This document shows, piece after piece, positions 15,259 through 28,100 of a stretch of DNA of 64,000 nucleotides. This DNA is from Gavia stellata (taxonomy: Eukaryota; Chordata; Aves; Gaviiformes; Gaviidae). The notes under the pieces were generated by a model, which was given only the letters and a program-made list of their open reading frames with translations, was not told the DNA's origin and ran no database searches. How positions within the stretch are numbered: the first letter of the stretch is position 1; the number at the start of each line of letters is the position of its first letter. A program made the translations under genes and the position numbers. The DNA is taken from the NCBI RefSeq assembly GCF_030936135.1, contig NC_082612.1:15669001-15733000 (forward strand), written 5' to 3'.

Positions 15259-15442
15259 ACTGAACCAGGCTCCCCAGGGAAGTGGTCACGGCACCAAGCC
15301 TGTCAGAGTTCAAGGAGTATCATCTGGACAACGCTCTTAGTCATATGGTTTAGTTTTAGGTAGTCCTGCAAGGAGCAGGGAGTTGGACTCGATGATCCTT
15401 ATGGGTCCTTTCCAACTTCAGCTATTCTATGATTCTATGATC
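15259..15442 (+). mobile_element. CR1 LINE, truncated 3' end
   Basis: The segment contains the CR1 3' phrases CCAGGCTCCCCAGGGAAGTG, GGAGTTGGACTCGATGATCC and GGGTCCTTTCCAACTTCAG, and ends in the characteristic tandem ATTCTATG-ATTCTATG tail. It is the last 180 bp or so of a 5'-truncated copy, in the plus orientation. CR1 is the dominant LINE of birds, and this copy is one of the clearest signs that the source is avian. It lies about 0.4 kb beyond the ANAPC10 3' end. Confidence 0.9.
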
Positions 15443-15856
15443 TACTTTGCTGTTACAAAGAAGGCTAAATCCATGCAGACAGTCATTAAGCAGAAAAAAC
15501 CTATACAGAAAAGGGTACAACACATTAACATAAGCAATGATGAGAAAAATACTACTGGTAATGTCTTTAAACCATGTCTGTTCAAGAAGAACGCTCTTTA
15601 AAAAGAGCAACTTTTAGGTCAAGGAAAGAACAGTAACACTATAGAACAAACTATTTCTATGCATGATCATTAGGGGAAGAAATCACCTGGAAAAAAAGAA
15701 CTGTATTGTATCAAACCAATTATTGATTCCCAGTCACAAATGCGTTCTTTTAAAGTGCCCACTTTTTTCCTCTCAGACAGTGCAAGAGCACTCAAAGACT
15801 CCAAGCAAAAGCAATGCAAAATTACAGACTACAATACACTGTAGCACGAGATTATC

Positions 15857-15862
15857 TTTATT
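15857..15862 (-). terminator. ANAPC10: Candidate distal poly(A) signal of ANAPC10
   Basis: AATAAA on the minus strand (TTTATT on plus), 95 bases beyond the ANAPC10 stop codon. It would give a short 3' UTR. The alternative is the nearer AATAAA at 15933-15938. RNA 3'-end data would be needed to choose. Confidence 0.4.
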
Positions 15863-15932
15863 TCATAATCGTACAAAGTATAAACATAAAGATATAATTA
15901 CACTGAAATAAACCCTGCCATCAAAAAATGCC

Positions 15933-15938
15933 TTTATT
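15933..15938 (-). terminator. ANAPC10: Candidate proximal poly(A) signal of ANAPC10
   Basis: AATAAA on the minus strand, starting only about 19 bases after the TAA stop codon of ANAPC10. If used it gives an unusually short 3' UTR of roughly 40 nt. A second AATAAA lies at 15857-15862. Confidence 0.4.
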
Positions 15939-15956
15939 ACTTCTCATTAAGAAGTT

Positions 15957-16187
15957 TTATCTTATGGAGCGATACATCATGAAATCAATTGTTGTACATC
16001 TAGGAAATTTACCAATAGAGCTCTCTTCCACCGGGGTGTACACTTTGATTTGTCTCATATGAGTGTCTCTTCCATTTTGGTGATTAGCTAGAACGGCAAT
16101 CTGAATCATAAACGTGCGAATAGGCTTCTTTTGAGTATCTGTTAAAGGAACATGAATCCAGCCGCTTGGTTCCACTAATTCAAGTTG
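15957..16187 (-). CDS. ANAPC10: ANAPC10 coding exon 4 (last), residues 110-185
   Basis: Starts in phase 0 with CAA CTT GAA (QLE) after the acceptor TTTTTGGCAG and ends with TAA. It encodes the second half of the DOC fold, including [50 protein letters not shown] and the terminal IR tail. It is separated from the preceding coding exon by a 27.5 kb intron. Confidence 0.98.
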   Translation of the reverse strand, partial: QLELVEPSGWIHVPLTDTQKKPIRTFMIQIAVLANHQNGRDTHMRQIKVYTPVEESSIGKFPRCTTIDFMMYRSIR

Positions 16188-19100
16188 CTGCCAAAAACAA
16201 GACAAAAAAGCAAAACATTCAGAAACTGTTAACATACTTAAAATAAATGATCACATATTAAACCTGCTTAATAGAGCAGAGTCTTGCAAATCAGACTTTA
16301 GTTACTTTTTCAAATAGAATTGTAATAGTACAGTTGAATACTCATAGCTAATTTACTGCTGATGTAATTGGATACAAATTAATTCAGTTGACTACAGTTG
16401 TGTTTGCTTTTGCCTTTCAGAATCTACCCTTCATTTTATGCCTTAAGCTTGAAATAAAAATCAATATAGAAAGACAGACTTGAGTATAAATTCAAGAAAG
16501 TCAAAGCAGTACTATTTGGATCTTGTTACTGAAGTACACTGCTCAAAGATGACAGAAAATATGCTTCTTGAAGTTAAATTGTTTTATCTAGGCACTCTGA
16601 ACTAAGATAACCTAGAATGACTTACGTAGCAAACTAAATCCAGGCAAAGTCTGGGTTTTCAGAAATTCCTTAGATTATTTGGGGGACTGAGGAGGAGGAT
16701 GAGGAAGGTGACAGAGGAAAAAATACAGGATAACTCGCGGACTTCATCTCATCTATGTGTCAAGATAGATGCCTGGCCAATTAGTAACTGCTGCACAGCC
16801 ATTTAATCACATTCTAAGGTTCATTTTGACTTGGCTTTTACACACCAAACCAAGTGTAATATGATTATTTTTTTCTTTTTTCATTTTAATCCTACAGAAA
16901 CCAATGTCAAAGCAAGCAAAGAATTGCATTTCGTTAACTCTAAACCACATCACTGACACATCAGCATGCTGAAATCAAGCTAGATGCTATGCAGAAGTGT
17001 GGTAACAGCTTTTGTTTAAAGCTAGTTGCCCAACTTCAAAGCACCACTCAAAACACATATGGAAGAGCACACAAGTAAGCGGAAGTCTTGGGGGAAGAAA
17101 AAGAAAAAATCAAAACCCAAAACAGTTGTCCACAAGCAAGTGGATTTCACACAGCTAAGCAAATAAGACTGCTGTTCTTAGCAGCAGAGTTCCTCTAAGG
17201 AAAAGCTATGCTTTGAGCAGCTCAAAATTCCCATCTTTCTCCTGAAAATACTGCATGACAAACATCCTGTCAAATGCCTGTGCTGAAGCTTTCTAAAGAC
17301 CCATCTGAGATCTACTGTTTCAGAGGCAGCAAACACCCTGAGGGAATGACCCAAGAAACAAATAAAAAAGTTTCATGACTAATTTAGGTTTAAAGAGACA
17401 AAAAAACCCCTCTCACACCTCCACCTTAAAAAAGGAAAGAAAAAACCCACAACCCGAAACTCTCCACTGCTGCAGGCTCTCCAACAAATAATTTCCAAAA
17501 CATTAAATTCACTAAACCTTAGCAGCAAATCTTTTCACTCCAGGAGCTAGACACTTCCACAAACACACAGTCACTTATTTGTTGTAATCCTGTCCCTTTC
17601 AAAAAACCTACAAAATGTTTTTTTGCATAGGAAACTTCAGGTTACGGTTGGCTTTACAAAGTGATAAAAATGATCTACTGTTGGAGCAGCTTTACAAAGG
17701 GGAAGTTTATCATGGTAAGGTAGTAGTCAGTTTGAGCAAGTATGCTTTCCGTCTCCACAGTGACTAGAACGGATGAGGATCCCAGTAATATTTTATTCAA
17801 CTAATACTAAGGTAAAGTGGCTACAATTTAAAAGAAAATTAAAAGGTTATTGCTAAAGAGAGCTACCGAGGGATTGGCAAAATTGGACTATTTGTACAAA
17901 ACAAAGTTGGATGCTTATTAAATTCACGGAGAAAAATCACATAGTTTATTTTAAGAGAATTATTAGGGTCATAAAGGTAAGCATTGGAAAGTTAAGAGTT
18001 GCAAAGGTAATTTTACTAGTGTAATAATATACGTGTATCTTATTACATAAACAAACTTTTGATTACATATTTATCAATGCTTCGTTTCATCCCTGATCAA
18101 TGGGGAGTGGTCATATGCTTTATTTATAGCATGTTATCTTTCAGTCCGGCTACAAAGGCAACCAATTTCTTCACGAGCCTTTCTACAGAGATGGGAGAAT
18201 TTCTACATCTGTAAAACAGGCAACTAAGGCATTAGGTTAATTAGATTAAAATATTCCCTAGTTCCAGATGTCAATTTCACATATTTTGAACCTGATTTTT
18301 ACTGTCCCTAGTAACATACAGTATTTTACATGAGTTTAGTCCCCACTGAGTTCACTTGCAGTTAAGTGTCTGCATTTCTGCGAATTGATAAGAGTTCTCA
18401 AACCAGCCATGAGAACACACGGTATGAGCAGTCACCTAGGAACAGTTATTTGAGTGCATCATGTGAAAACACCGTAACTAAGCACAGATTGCACACAATT
18501 CATCAAGCAGCATTCAATTGTCTTAGCAACAAAGCCTTTTTTTTTTTAATTCCTGAAATCTCTGCTTCACTTACTCCACATGTTCCAACTTCTGTAGCAG
18601 ATGAATACACATCCTTTACCATACAAACCCTGGACTCATCCTCAGAGTACACCCCTTTCCCCATTCCAATCAAATAGTTGCCTCTTGGACAAAGCATGCA
18701 ACACTTGTGAAGAAGTTGGAGGCTGTATTACAATGTATTAAGTGCAAGAGGTCTGAGTTAGACTTAAATGTTTGAAAAAACTGAGCTCTTGATTTTTGCC
18801 CTCTAAATAACATTATGTATGTGACACTTTTAGAGTCCAATTTTTTTTAATTGATGCCTATGTAGTTCAGTAAAATTATTAAAACCTTGAGACCCACTCA
18901 ACTACTAAAGTTTAAATACAACAAAACCTAACAATTATTATCTGAACATCCACTAGAAAAGGAAGCAATGTTTTGCCAATATGATACACAAGTTTCCTGT
19001 GACCAAAGGAATGGTACAAACCAGACACACACACGCTCCTAAATTCTTCTCCTCCACATTTGTCATGCTCTTTCAGATGAGCGAGACAGATTTTTTTCCA

Positions 19101-22100
19101 GAGGGCCCACGTTCTTCACCAGGGAGAAGGAATAGGACATGGGAATAGGCGGTGGTGGTACAAGACAAAATGCTGCCCACTCTTAGTTCAATGTCAGCAC
19201 CCAGATCCAGCCGTTACAATTCCTAGCAGAAGTGGGATGAAATATGCAGCTCTACTCTGCCTGGAGCATTCCCAGTGTGAACAGAATCTAAAGGAAACTT
19301 ACTGTGAAGTTTTAAGAAATTCCTCTTAAACCCATGCAAATGGCAATCTTTCAAAGCCTTGTAAACCGGTCTGGAAATTTGGGTGGATTTTTACAGGGAG
19401 GCAAAAGGCACATCCTCAACACAAAGGCTGAGCTATTGCCAAATTTCAAATCCTTGCTTCAGAGCTTGGGGGCACTGGAGCATCAAAGAAGGACACCAGA
19501 ATATTCTCACACAAGCAAAATAGCATACTTTTCACTAGCCTTATTCTTGGAACAGAACTGCTTTGGCTGAAACTTTCAAAAAAATTCAACCCAAAGCAGA
19601 CATCTGGCATGGAAAAAATCTGTCTGAACTGAACTTTGGCAAAAGTTATAAAGTAACTAAGAGTTAAGCCTTAAAATGCAAAGGGTCACGCAACCTTGAA
19701 GTACAGGTGGCACTAGCAGCTGAACCTATAGTAAATGCTGTATTTTAAATCCATTTCAGTTGATTTTGCTGTCAACCCTGTTCTTTAAAAGCACTAGCCA
19801 CTGCATATACATATACTCTACAACACAAGTCCACTATGAGAAAATACCAGATTAAGTTTCCTCCTGTATTTTTTCCTCCTATGTAGGTCATTAAGAATCA
19901 GTCACAATTAACTGGCTTCCAGGAAAGTTTTAAAAATCAGCTATATTATTAATTACCTGAGTGAAATTGAAAATTGGAAGTTTTTCTGTTATACATTTTG
20001 CCAGAAAAGATTACAAAAGGGGAAACAAAGGAAAGAATCAGTGTAAGTTCAATATTAGTAAAGCAGGACAGTTCCTGCGGTTCTAGACTAATCCTACATA
20101 CAACATACTAAAAGCCTAGGGTTTGGGGTTTTTTTAAGTTTGTTTGTAATTCTATAAATTTTGTGTCAATTGGTAAACACAAAGAGCATGAAAGTCAAAA
20201 GAAAGGAACACAGGTATAAAAATTGAAATGGAAAAATCACTCACCTGTCCTTTGCTGCTGTTATATACTCTTATCTATCTCTTCTCCTGCTTTCTCTCCA
20301 TTGCTTTCTTATTTTTCCTGTCCTCTGTGTGCTACAGCTTTACCTATGGACATATACTCCCACTCCAGTACATGTTATTTTGAAAGCCAAAGAAGAAATA
20401 ATGTTCTCAGTGGAAGTCTCCTCCCCAGCCAATTTAATAGCCCTGTTTCTTCACTTTATTGTATAGTCCAGAGGTTTACAGAATTCCATACACATTTGGC
20501 AAACCTGCTATTGCAACTAATGGGTGTTCTGTCATAGAAGATGCAAACTACACAATAAAATAAAAATAAATTAAAAAAAAAAATCAAGGCCAAAGCAACT
20601 TGAGGCTACACTTTAGAACGATGACCGTACACAAGACCAGAGCTTTTAAGAGGAAGCTTGTTCTACACTGGTATTGCTGGCCTCCTTATAGGATAGCAAA
20701 TTATTTATCCAAAGAAGGCTTTTCCATTGTACTTAATCCTACTTAAATTCAATATTGACCTCTTCTCCATACTGAGTGATATTCTGCTTAAATTCTCTGG
20801 TGTCTTCAAAGTGGCACACAACTGAAACTACTACTTCTACTAGGTTTATAAACCCAACCTAAGTTGTTTGCTATATTTACAGTAGGCTAACATCCTTGGA
20901 ACAACGCATTATTTCTGTTGCCCTACGAAGATATCTTTTATGAAGATACAGGAAGGAAAAAAACACTGTAAGTAGTTTCATATTCAGGGTCATTACAAAC
21001 ATCTTAGAATGTGTGCTACACAGGGCTCCCAGATTTCAGGGGAATAAGTTTTTCTGTGCATACATAGGAAGAAAAAGCAGCCTGCTTTCTTCCCCTAAAG
21101 AAAAAAATCTTCTTCTGTACACATGTACTGACAGAAAGCTAAGAACTACTGCTGCCATCACAGCTTCAGCACGATACAACATGGTTCTGAGATGTTGGTA
21201 CCTCATCACATTTCCATTTAATCAACTGTACTACTAGATCCAAATGGCAACACATATTTCTAGTGGCTGCCTCTAAAACAGGCTGTGAAACCAAAGAGCA
21301 TTTGATTTTACCCCTTCTACTTTTCCTCAAAAAAATGTTAAAGCCGCTTCTTTTTATTTTAGTGACTTAGCCACCTTTGAAATGAAAAGTAGTGGCTAGA
21401 TTTTCTTCACAAGTATAATTTTGCCTTTCTGTGTGCTTAACTAGTTCTTACCATACAGTTATATAAAAACCCTAAGCTTTTCAAAGCAGGTGTTCTCAAT
21501 AACTTCTGCTTCCAAGCAGAAGAAGATTGTAAAACTAAGTTCCAGAGGAAATAAATACTATTTTCAGAAACAAAGTATTTATCAATACATAGACTTTCTC
21601 CAAGCTGAGTGATCAAATATGGGAAAAGCTTTTCCTGTTTAGCCATTGGTGGGTTGTTTTTTTTTAACAGCTATCCAAGTATGTTTTCACAACAACTGGC
21701 AAAGAGAAAAGAGGCTGGCTAAATTGCCAAAATTCTCTTTCCATAACTGCCATGCCCTACCATATAGCTACCAGGATTCAGAATCAGTAGACCTCTGCAT
21801 AATTCCAAGTATTGGAACTGTCAACACACGAAGTAGCAGAGCTTGGGCTTCAGCCATCACTTCACTTAGGAAGGAAGAGAACCAGTTAATAGCAGTGATG
21901 CACCAGTTCCAGCAGAAAAATGAAGCATGTCCAAAAGAAACTTCGCAAGTTCCAAGTGAGTCAAAGGAGGGACACCACATTAGCAGCTTAACAAGAAACA
22001 CAGAAACATGCTCAAAGGACCCACTGTGAAAAGCACACTTCTTTGCTCTAACGAAGCAACGACCACCTAAGGAGGTGGCTCTGTGGTCTTAATCAGTCAC

Positions 22101-25100
22101 CTCCTTAAACAGTCAAGAAATCTAACTTCAGTCCATTAGGTAAGAGAAGTTTTCCATTCTTCCAAATGGCAGTTCCTGAAGAGTCTAGAGGAGCACAGTC
22201 CATCCCTCAGAAAGATTCAACTATGAGTTTGGGCAGACAGGAGACTAGTTGCAGAATAAGCTATATTAGGCAGTGAAACCTGCGAACACTAAAAATTCCT
22301 GTCATCTATACGCTTTTTGTTCAAATGAGCTGAAATAAATAACTTTTGGGAAGACTGGGAAGGTTGAAAAAGAGAAAGGTCAAAAAGATCCTTGCAAAAA
22401 GTTTTATAGAACCTCCTTCTTCAGAGTATTCTGCTCCAGATGAAAACAGTAAGAATTAACCAATGCCCAGGTGTTAGAAAGTTGTATCTGATTAAAATAA
22501 AGACAACTAAACACACAAGCCAAGCTAGAAAGAGCAAGTAAAGTTTACTGATACAGATTACCAAAGTAAGTATTTGACACAGAATATGTATCTGAGCCTA
22601 GAAGTAGCATAGAAGTCCACAGAGACCCTGAAAATATACTAGAGAAGTGCTCAATCAGCTCAACTTAACAGGGAAACACTAAGAAAAATGACAAAATATA
22701 TTACGCCAAGTTTTCATGAATGCACTAAATTTTACTTCATTTTGCACAGATCAGTTTTCAACACATCTTGCCGAGTTTCTCTTGGAATAATTTGTACCCA
22801 AATAAATAATCAAGTGCATCAAGTGTGCCAATTCAGTTTATGCAATTAAGCTGTTTGTAAGTGACAGCATATATATGTCCAGAATCCCCCATAGCTTGTC
22901 TTCATTTCACTCATTTCTGAACTGCTGAATGAAGTGGTAAGAAGTCTTGCAAAAATTAAATATTACTTAGAAAATGCTCTGTAAAGCAACACTTCTGCTT
23001 TATTATGTCAAGCAAAAGAAGCTCACCATCATCTTGAGGATCTTTCACTGTGAACCCCTGGTAAAAGGGAGACACCTAAAAACTGGAGTTATAGCCTCTG
23101 ATTGGGAAGGAATCACCTAAGACAGTGTTATCCCACTATGAGGATCTAATCCTTTAAAATATAATCAGCTAAGTTTTAAATACATTTGACAAGTTGTGAA
23201 AGAGCAATGGACCGAGGTGCAAAAAGGATTCGAGCCACAGAAGATTTAAAAAAAAAATACTTGGTAAATAGCATAAAACCATTAAATTGCAGGCTAGTGT
23301 AATGCTTGAAACTAAAAATACAATGCTTCTACACACAGGTATCACTGAAAACTTTCAAGTAGTTTTTACATGAGACATGCAACTGGATAGATGGAGATCT
23401 GCAGACAGATCACTGATACAACGCAAAAAACTATTGACAAACCTAACTGAAGTCTGATCCGAAATTTATTCAAACCATGCCTCCTCTCTCCCCCAGCTCA
23501 TTGCCATCATTACCAACCTGAGCACCTGTATGAGTTTGTCATGGCTATCCAACAGGAACTGTGATAGAGAATTGCCAGTGGGCATCCCCTTTGGGCATCA
23601 CCTCAGGGACACAAAAGTATGTTTGAAGAATTGGAATTCCTCAAAATAGTGTCATGCATAAGTTCTATACTACCTAGTGGTCCCCTACATAAAAAACAAT
23701 CTTGATACATTCTCATTTCCTCATGATTTAACACCTAAATTCTTACAGTTTCTTAAAACAATGCAGGTTCGATCACAGCAGCTAAACCACACCACCTTCA
23801 AGATTCACAGTTACTGCAAGTAAACAGCTACTTTACAAAAATGCATTGATAGGTTCCCAGCATGGGTAACCAGCAAGCCATATCCTCCTTGCATGCTGGG
23901 CCAGGGATTAGCACCTATGATGCTCAAATAGAGATTCTTATACCACCTTTCCAAATCTTATGTTTGGATTACATAAGCAGCACAACACATGTCAGACAAT
24001 GTCAGTGGGTTGTATCACATTGCCACCTCGTAGACCACAGAAACATGCATGTTTCTGAAGTAAGCAGATGATGTCAGTTGAGCTATAATGTAACCTAAAT
24101 TTCATGCAGCAGAAGCGATTCACCAGTCAACTCGTGAAATGGTTTCATTAACTGGTCCAGTTTGATATTCTTTAGAATGAGGTGTCCTGATTAGAATTTC
24201 CCCATGCTGATAAAACAATGCAATCTCTTCCCAGATGTACTTCATTGATTCAGACAGAATTTCAATACTACAACAGGAATAAACCTAGGAAGAATACAGC
24301 ATTAAGATTTAATCCATGAAATGTTAAACAGGGAAAGTCAGGTTTTGCTTTATTATTGCCCTCATAGTTTGTCTTTGAAATCTTCTGAAAGCAGATGAGG
24401 AGCACGTAAGAGGACAATAACTAAGTCTTAGACACAAAGGGAATCTCTGGTGAGTAAGTATGCCCATAAGACTATTGTCAAATGGGAGAAAATGGGGTAC
24501 GTTTGCACCTGCTGTGGACCACCAAGAATTTTATGACATGGACTCACAGGAAAAACAGCTGTTTCAAAAGTATCAAGCAAGAAAGAATCCCAAGTACTGA
24601 TGCTTGCAAAAGGGTCAAGGCTGTGCTGAACTGCCCACATAAAAAAAACTCGTGACAGGTGAAGTCACTTTGGTGGAAGTCTCACAGGTTGAGACATAGA
24701 TGGTCTGGACACACATGGAGGGGCCCCTGTCCGTGGTACTTAAGCAACCACCACCCTGCCCATGACCCTCGCACTACCACATCTGCTCACAATACTTGCC
24801 GGTAACACTTGTGCAATCAGGTACATGCAGCCTGAGAGACAAATAAATAGCCTGCCAAATGCCCAGCTACTGTGGATTTGTCAGCCAAAACTGTCTTAAT
24901 TGTAATTTCAGAAAATATTGTCTGCTTAACTCTGGGTGGCAGAAAAAGAGCAAGCAAAGGGAAAGAAAGAAAGAAAAAACAGACAATCTTTGAATACTTG
25001 ATCCTCTACAATTTGGCTGAAATCAACTCTTCATATTAGAAAAGGTATCTGCAGAAACCTTCAGGAATTTGTCACAGATTGTTTGCTAGGAAAGTCTCTC

Positions 25101-28100
25101 TGGAAAGAAGGAACACTGTTTTCACATTTGTTGTGCCATATACACTTTTTACTATGTTCTGTGAGGAGCAATGCATAGGCAGCTCAAAATTAATTACAAA
25201 AATGTACGTCAAGATGGATATAATGTTTCAGAGAAGGCCAAAAATGTTAAATATGCTTAGACAGTTTGCTCTCAAGTCCCACATCTTTAAAATCCTTTTT
25301 TTGTTGTTGAGCGAGGTCACTTAAACTTTTAAATAATAGAGTTTATGCTTTACATATCCATAAATTAAATCTCATTCGAGAAGGACTGCCTGTCTGCATA
25401 TGTTTTAGTGGCAGCCATCCTATCCACTGGAACTTAAGAAAAAACCAAAAACCTCCCCGTCCCTTTGGAAAGCAGAGTGATCAAATCAGCAAATACAGAG
25501 TGACAAACCAGTCTGGCATGGAGTTTCATATGTGCATGTATGGAAATAAGGCCTAAAACTCCAAAGCAAACCTTCAACCCACAGCAGGAAGTCATTTAAG
25601 TTTAGTTTGGTTTCAGCTAAAACAGAATCCATCTTAACAGGAACCTGTTGCTCCAGAAGAAATACTGTTTCCAACTGAAATCAGTCATAACAGCTGTGAA
25701 ATTTTGCATCTCTGATTTAATGAAAAATAGTTTTCATAATTCATTTAAGGATCAGTCAAGAGTGGAGGAAGGTAAGGCAAACATATCCTAAGCTCATTAG
25801 CATTCTCCTGCTGGGACCTATGTCTCATTAGCCAGCTGTCACAATAGACAGGAATGCCATACCTTTGCAGATGCACTGCTATTAAACTTTGAGAAGACTC
25901 CTGGTATCAGGGGAAATCCTTCAGACTCACACTGAAGCCAAGTCCCTGTAGGTCTCAGTTACTTCCCTTGAGCATGGCAGATAGTATGCTGAAGCTGAAA
26001 AAGCAACAAAAAAAATTCTTGAGCTTATGCTCTAGAGTGGTGTCCTGGCTGACAGTGTCAAAAATAGGTAATGCAGCCCAAAACAAACTTTTTGCTTCGG
26101 TTTGCCTACTTCTGGTACCTAAATTGTTTAAAGTCTAAGTTGCAGACATACTGGAACAGACTGCATCTGGACAGTCTGGTCCTTAAAATGAATAGTAGAA
26201 AAGCTATGGTTTGCTGCAAGTCTTTAAACTTTCCAAAATTCCAGCATTCTGAAAGAGGGATGAGGGATTTTTAATTATTTAAAAAAAAAAAACAAAACAG
26301 GGTACTATCCAACTAAAATTATCAGTAGCTCAGTATTATAGATGCAGATAGGAGAAAGGAAACAGTATATGTAAAAAACCAACAAAAAATTGCTAGAAAA
26401 TATATAGCCAACCTACACATTCAGAAAGAAGTGCAAATCTCATTTAGTAAAATCTAACATTTTGTACCTTTTAGGAAGCACTTCAAATCATAAAAGCTTT
26501 TCTCACTGCAATGTTTTTTCATTTTATGGACAAGTAACTAAGGAGGAGGCCCCATATACACAAGGTAACAGGTAAGTATCCTACTAAGTAGGAGTCTGGC
26601 AGATGATGACAACTGATACAAGTCATTTTTGGCACGCTCTGTGATGATACAGAATAGAAACAGAAGATTATCTAACAATTGTATGTTTAAAGAATCAACT
26701 GTTGTAAAAATGGAGCAAACAATGGCATAAACATGGCAAATGTGACTCTGGAAGTGTTTCTTTGAAAACCTTCCCAGTAACTTTCACCTGATCAGAAGAC
26801 AGGAAAAAAACCAGGGAGACTGCTTTACAAAAAAGTGTCAAACAACAAAACAAAAAACCCTACGGTTTCCCAAGTTCATTTCAACAAATGGCACTATCTG
26901 CATTCAAACTTTCTAGTCACAACACAAAATACAAAATAGTGACAGAACTAGCAAACAAAATGTCTGGTTAAGTATGTGGACTACGTTTTTCATAACAAAG
27001 GAAATGGGGCACAAAGTTCTTAAAAATTACTTAAGACAACACATTACTAGCCCTTTTATTTAAATTCTTACCTTAGTAATGAATTTGAGTACATCTCCCC
27101 CCAAAAAAAAGCACTGAAATGCCCTAAGATCTAAAAACCCTGGTCCCTCTTCAAAGCAGCATCCATCCAAAACAAGGACATCATCTACCACAATTTCCAG
27201 GTGAGTCAGGCTCCGCTCAGGGAAGACAGTAGCACTTCAACCACCCACTGAAGAGCGGTAGGGGAAACTAGGAAGTAGGACAGCAGAAAGTGGAAGAGCA
27301 GACAGCTATATAAAGAGAACAGAAAACAGATTGACCAAGAGCAGTGCTTTAAAAGAAAATCCTACAATAGTTACTTGTTAAGTGATGCCTTTTACAAGAG
27401 GACCTTAAGGCAATAGAATTAAGACATCAGAAACCAGGAGAAAGAGCATAAAGGAAGAGGTCCTATCAATTTTTCTGAACCAGAACTGCTGGGTACAAGC
27501 AGAAACAATATAAATGGACTGTATGAATGCACTGCACAAATGCATTGCAAATGGAAGTTAAATGACTGAAAACACTACAGGGAAATAACTAATCTTACAA
27601 AGGTGCAGAGGTTTGCAAAATGGATGAAAACTGTACTTCCGACGTCTGCAGTTCCCATTTGTTCTAACGTATATAACGGAATAATATTATGTTTGTGTGA
27701 AAGTGTAAAAAAAATCAGCTCATAATTTACCTTCAAAATTGTTTAGCCATATCCAGGAAATATGTCTAGACATAGCTACAGTTAAATTATACAAAGAAAG
27801 TATTTGAAAAAAGAAAATCAGATTATGCAATGAATGTTAAATCTTCAAGTGTCTGAAAACTAGCTACACTGAGTTAATCCTATATCAAATCATCTTGAAT
27901 AACTTAGCAGAGATAGCCTAGCAATTACACTTCACGCCTTGCACTTTGCATCCCAGAGAATGCTGGAATACTTCAGAAAATTAACTGGAAAATGAATAAA
28001 TATAAGAAAATGGGAACACCATGAGATTTTTTAAAAAGTCAATAGTAGTAGTAGCAGACAGCTGCCTGCTCTCAAGCACCCTTTATAGGTGAGGGGAAGA

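Larger units (their letters stand above)
1..15842. other. Intergenic region downstream of ANAPC10
   Basis: No coding exon could be supported here on either strand. Open frames are short (at most about 126 codons, at 9520-9900), have no recognisable domain and no convincing flanking splice sites, and look like chance frames in AT-rich DNA. The region holds a possible degenerate CR1-type fragment near 1.1 kb, a (GT)n microsatellite at 10.4 kb, a 22-bp inverted repeat pair at 12.5-12.8 kb and a CR1 3' end at 15.26-15.44 kb, plus scattered homopolymer A/T runs. In mammals the next gene in this direction is HHIP, but I recognise no HHIP exon. Confidence 0.7.

Noticed and set aside
21646-22029. 127-codon plus-strand ORF with a shadow ORF on minus
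   Set aside because: It has no recognisable domain, a non-ATG start and no splice or poly(A) support, and lies deep in the ANAPC10 27.5 kb intron.
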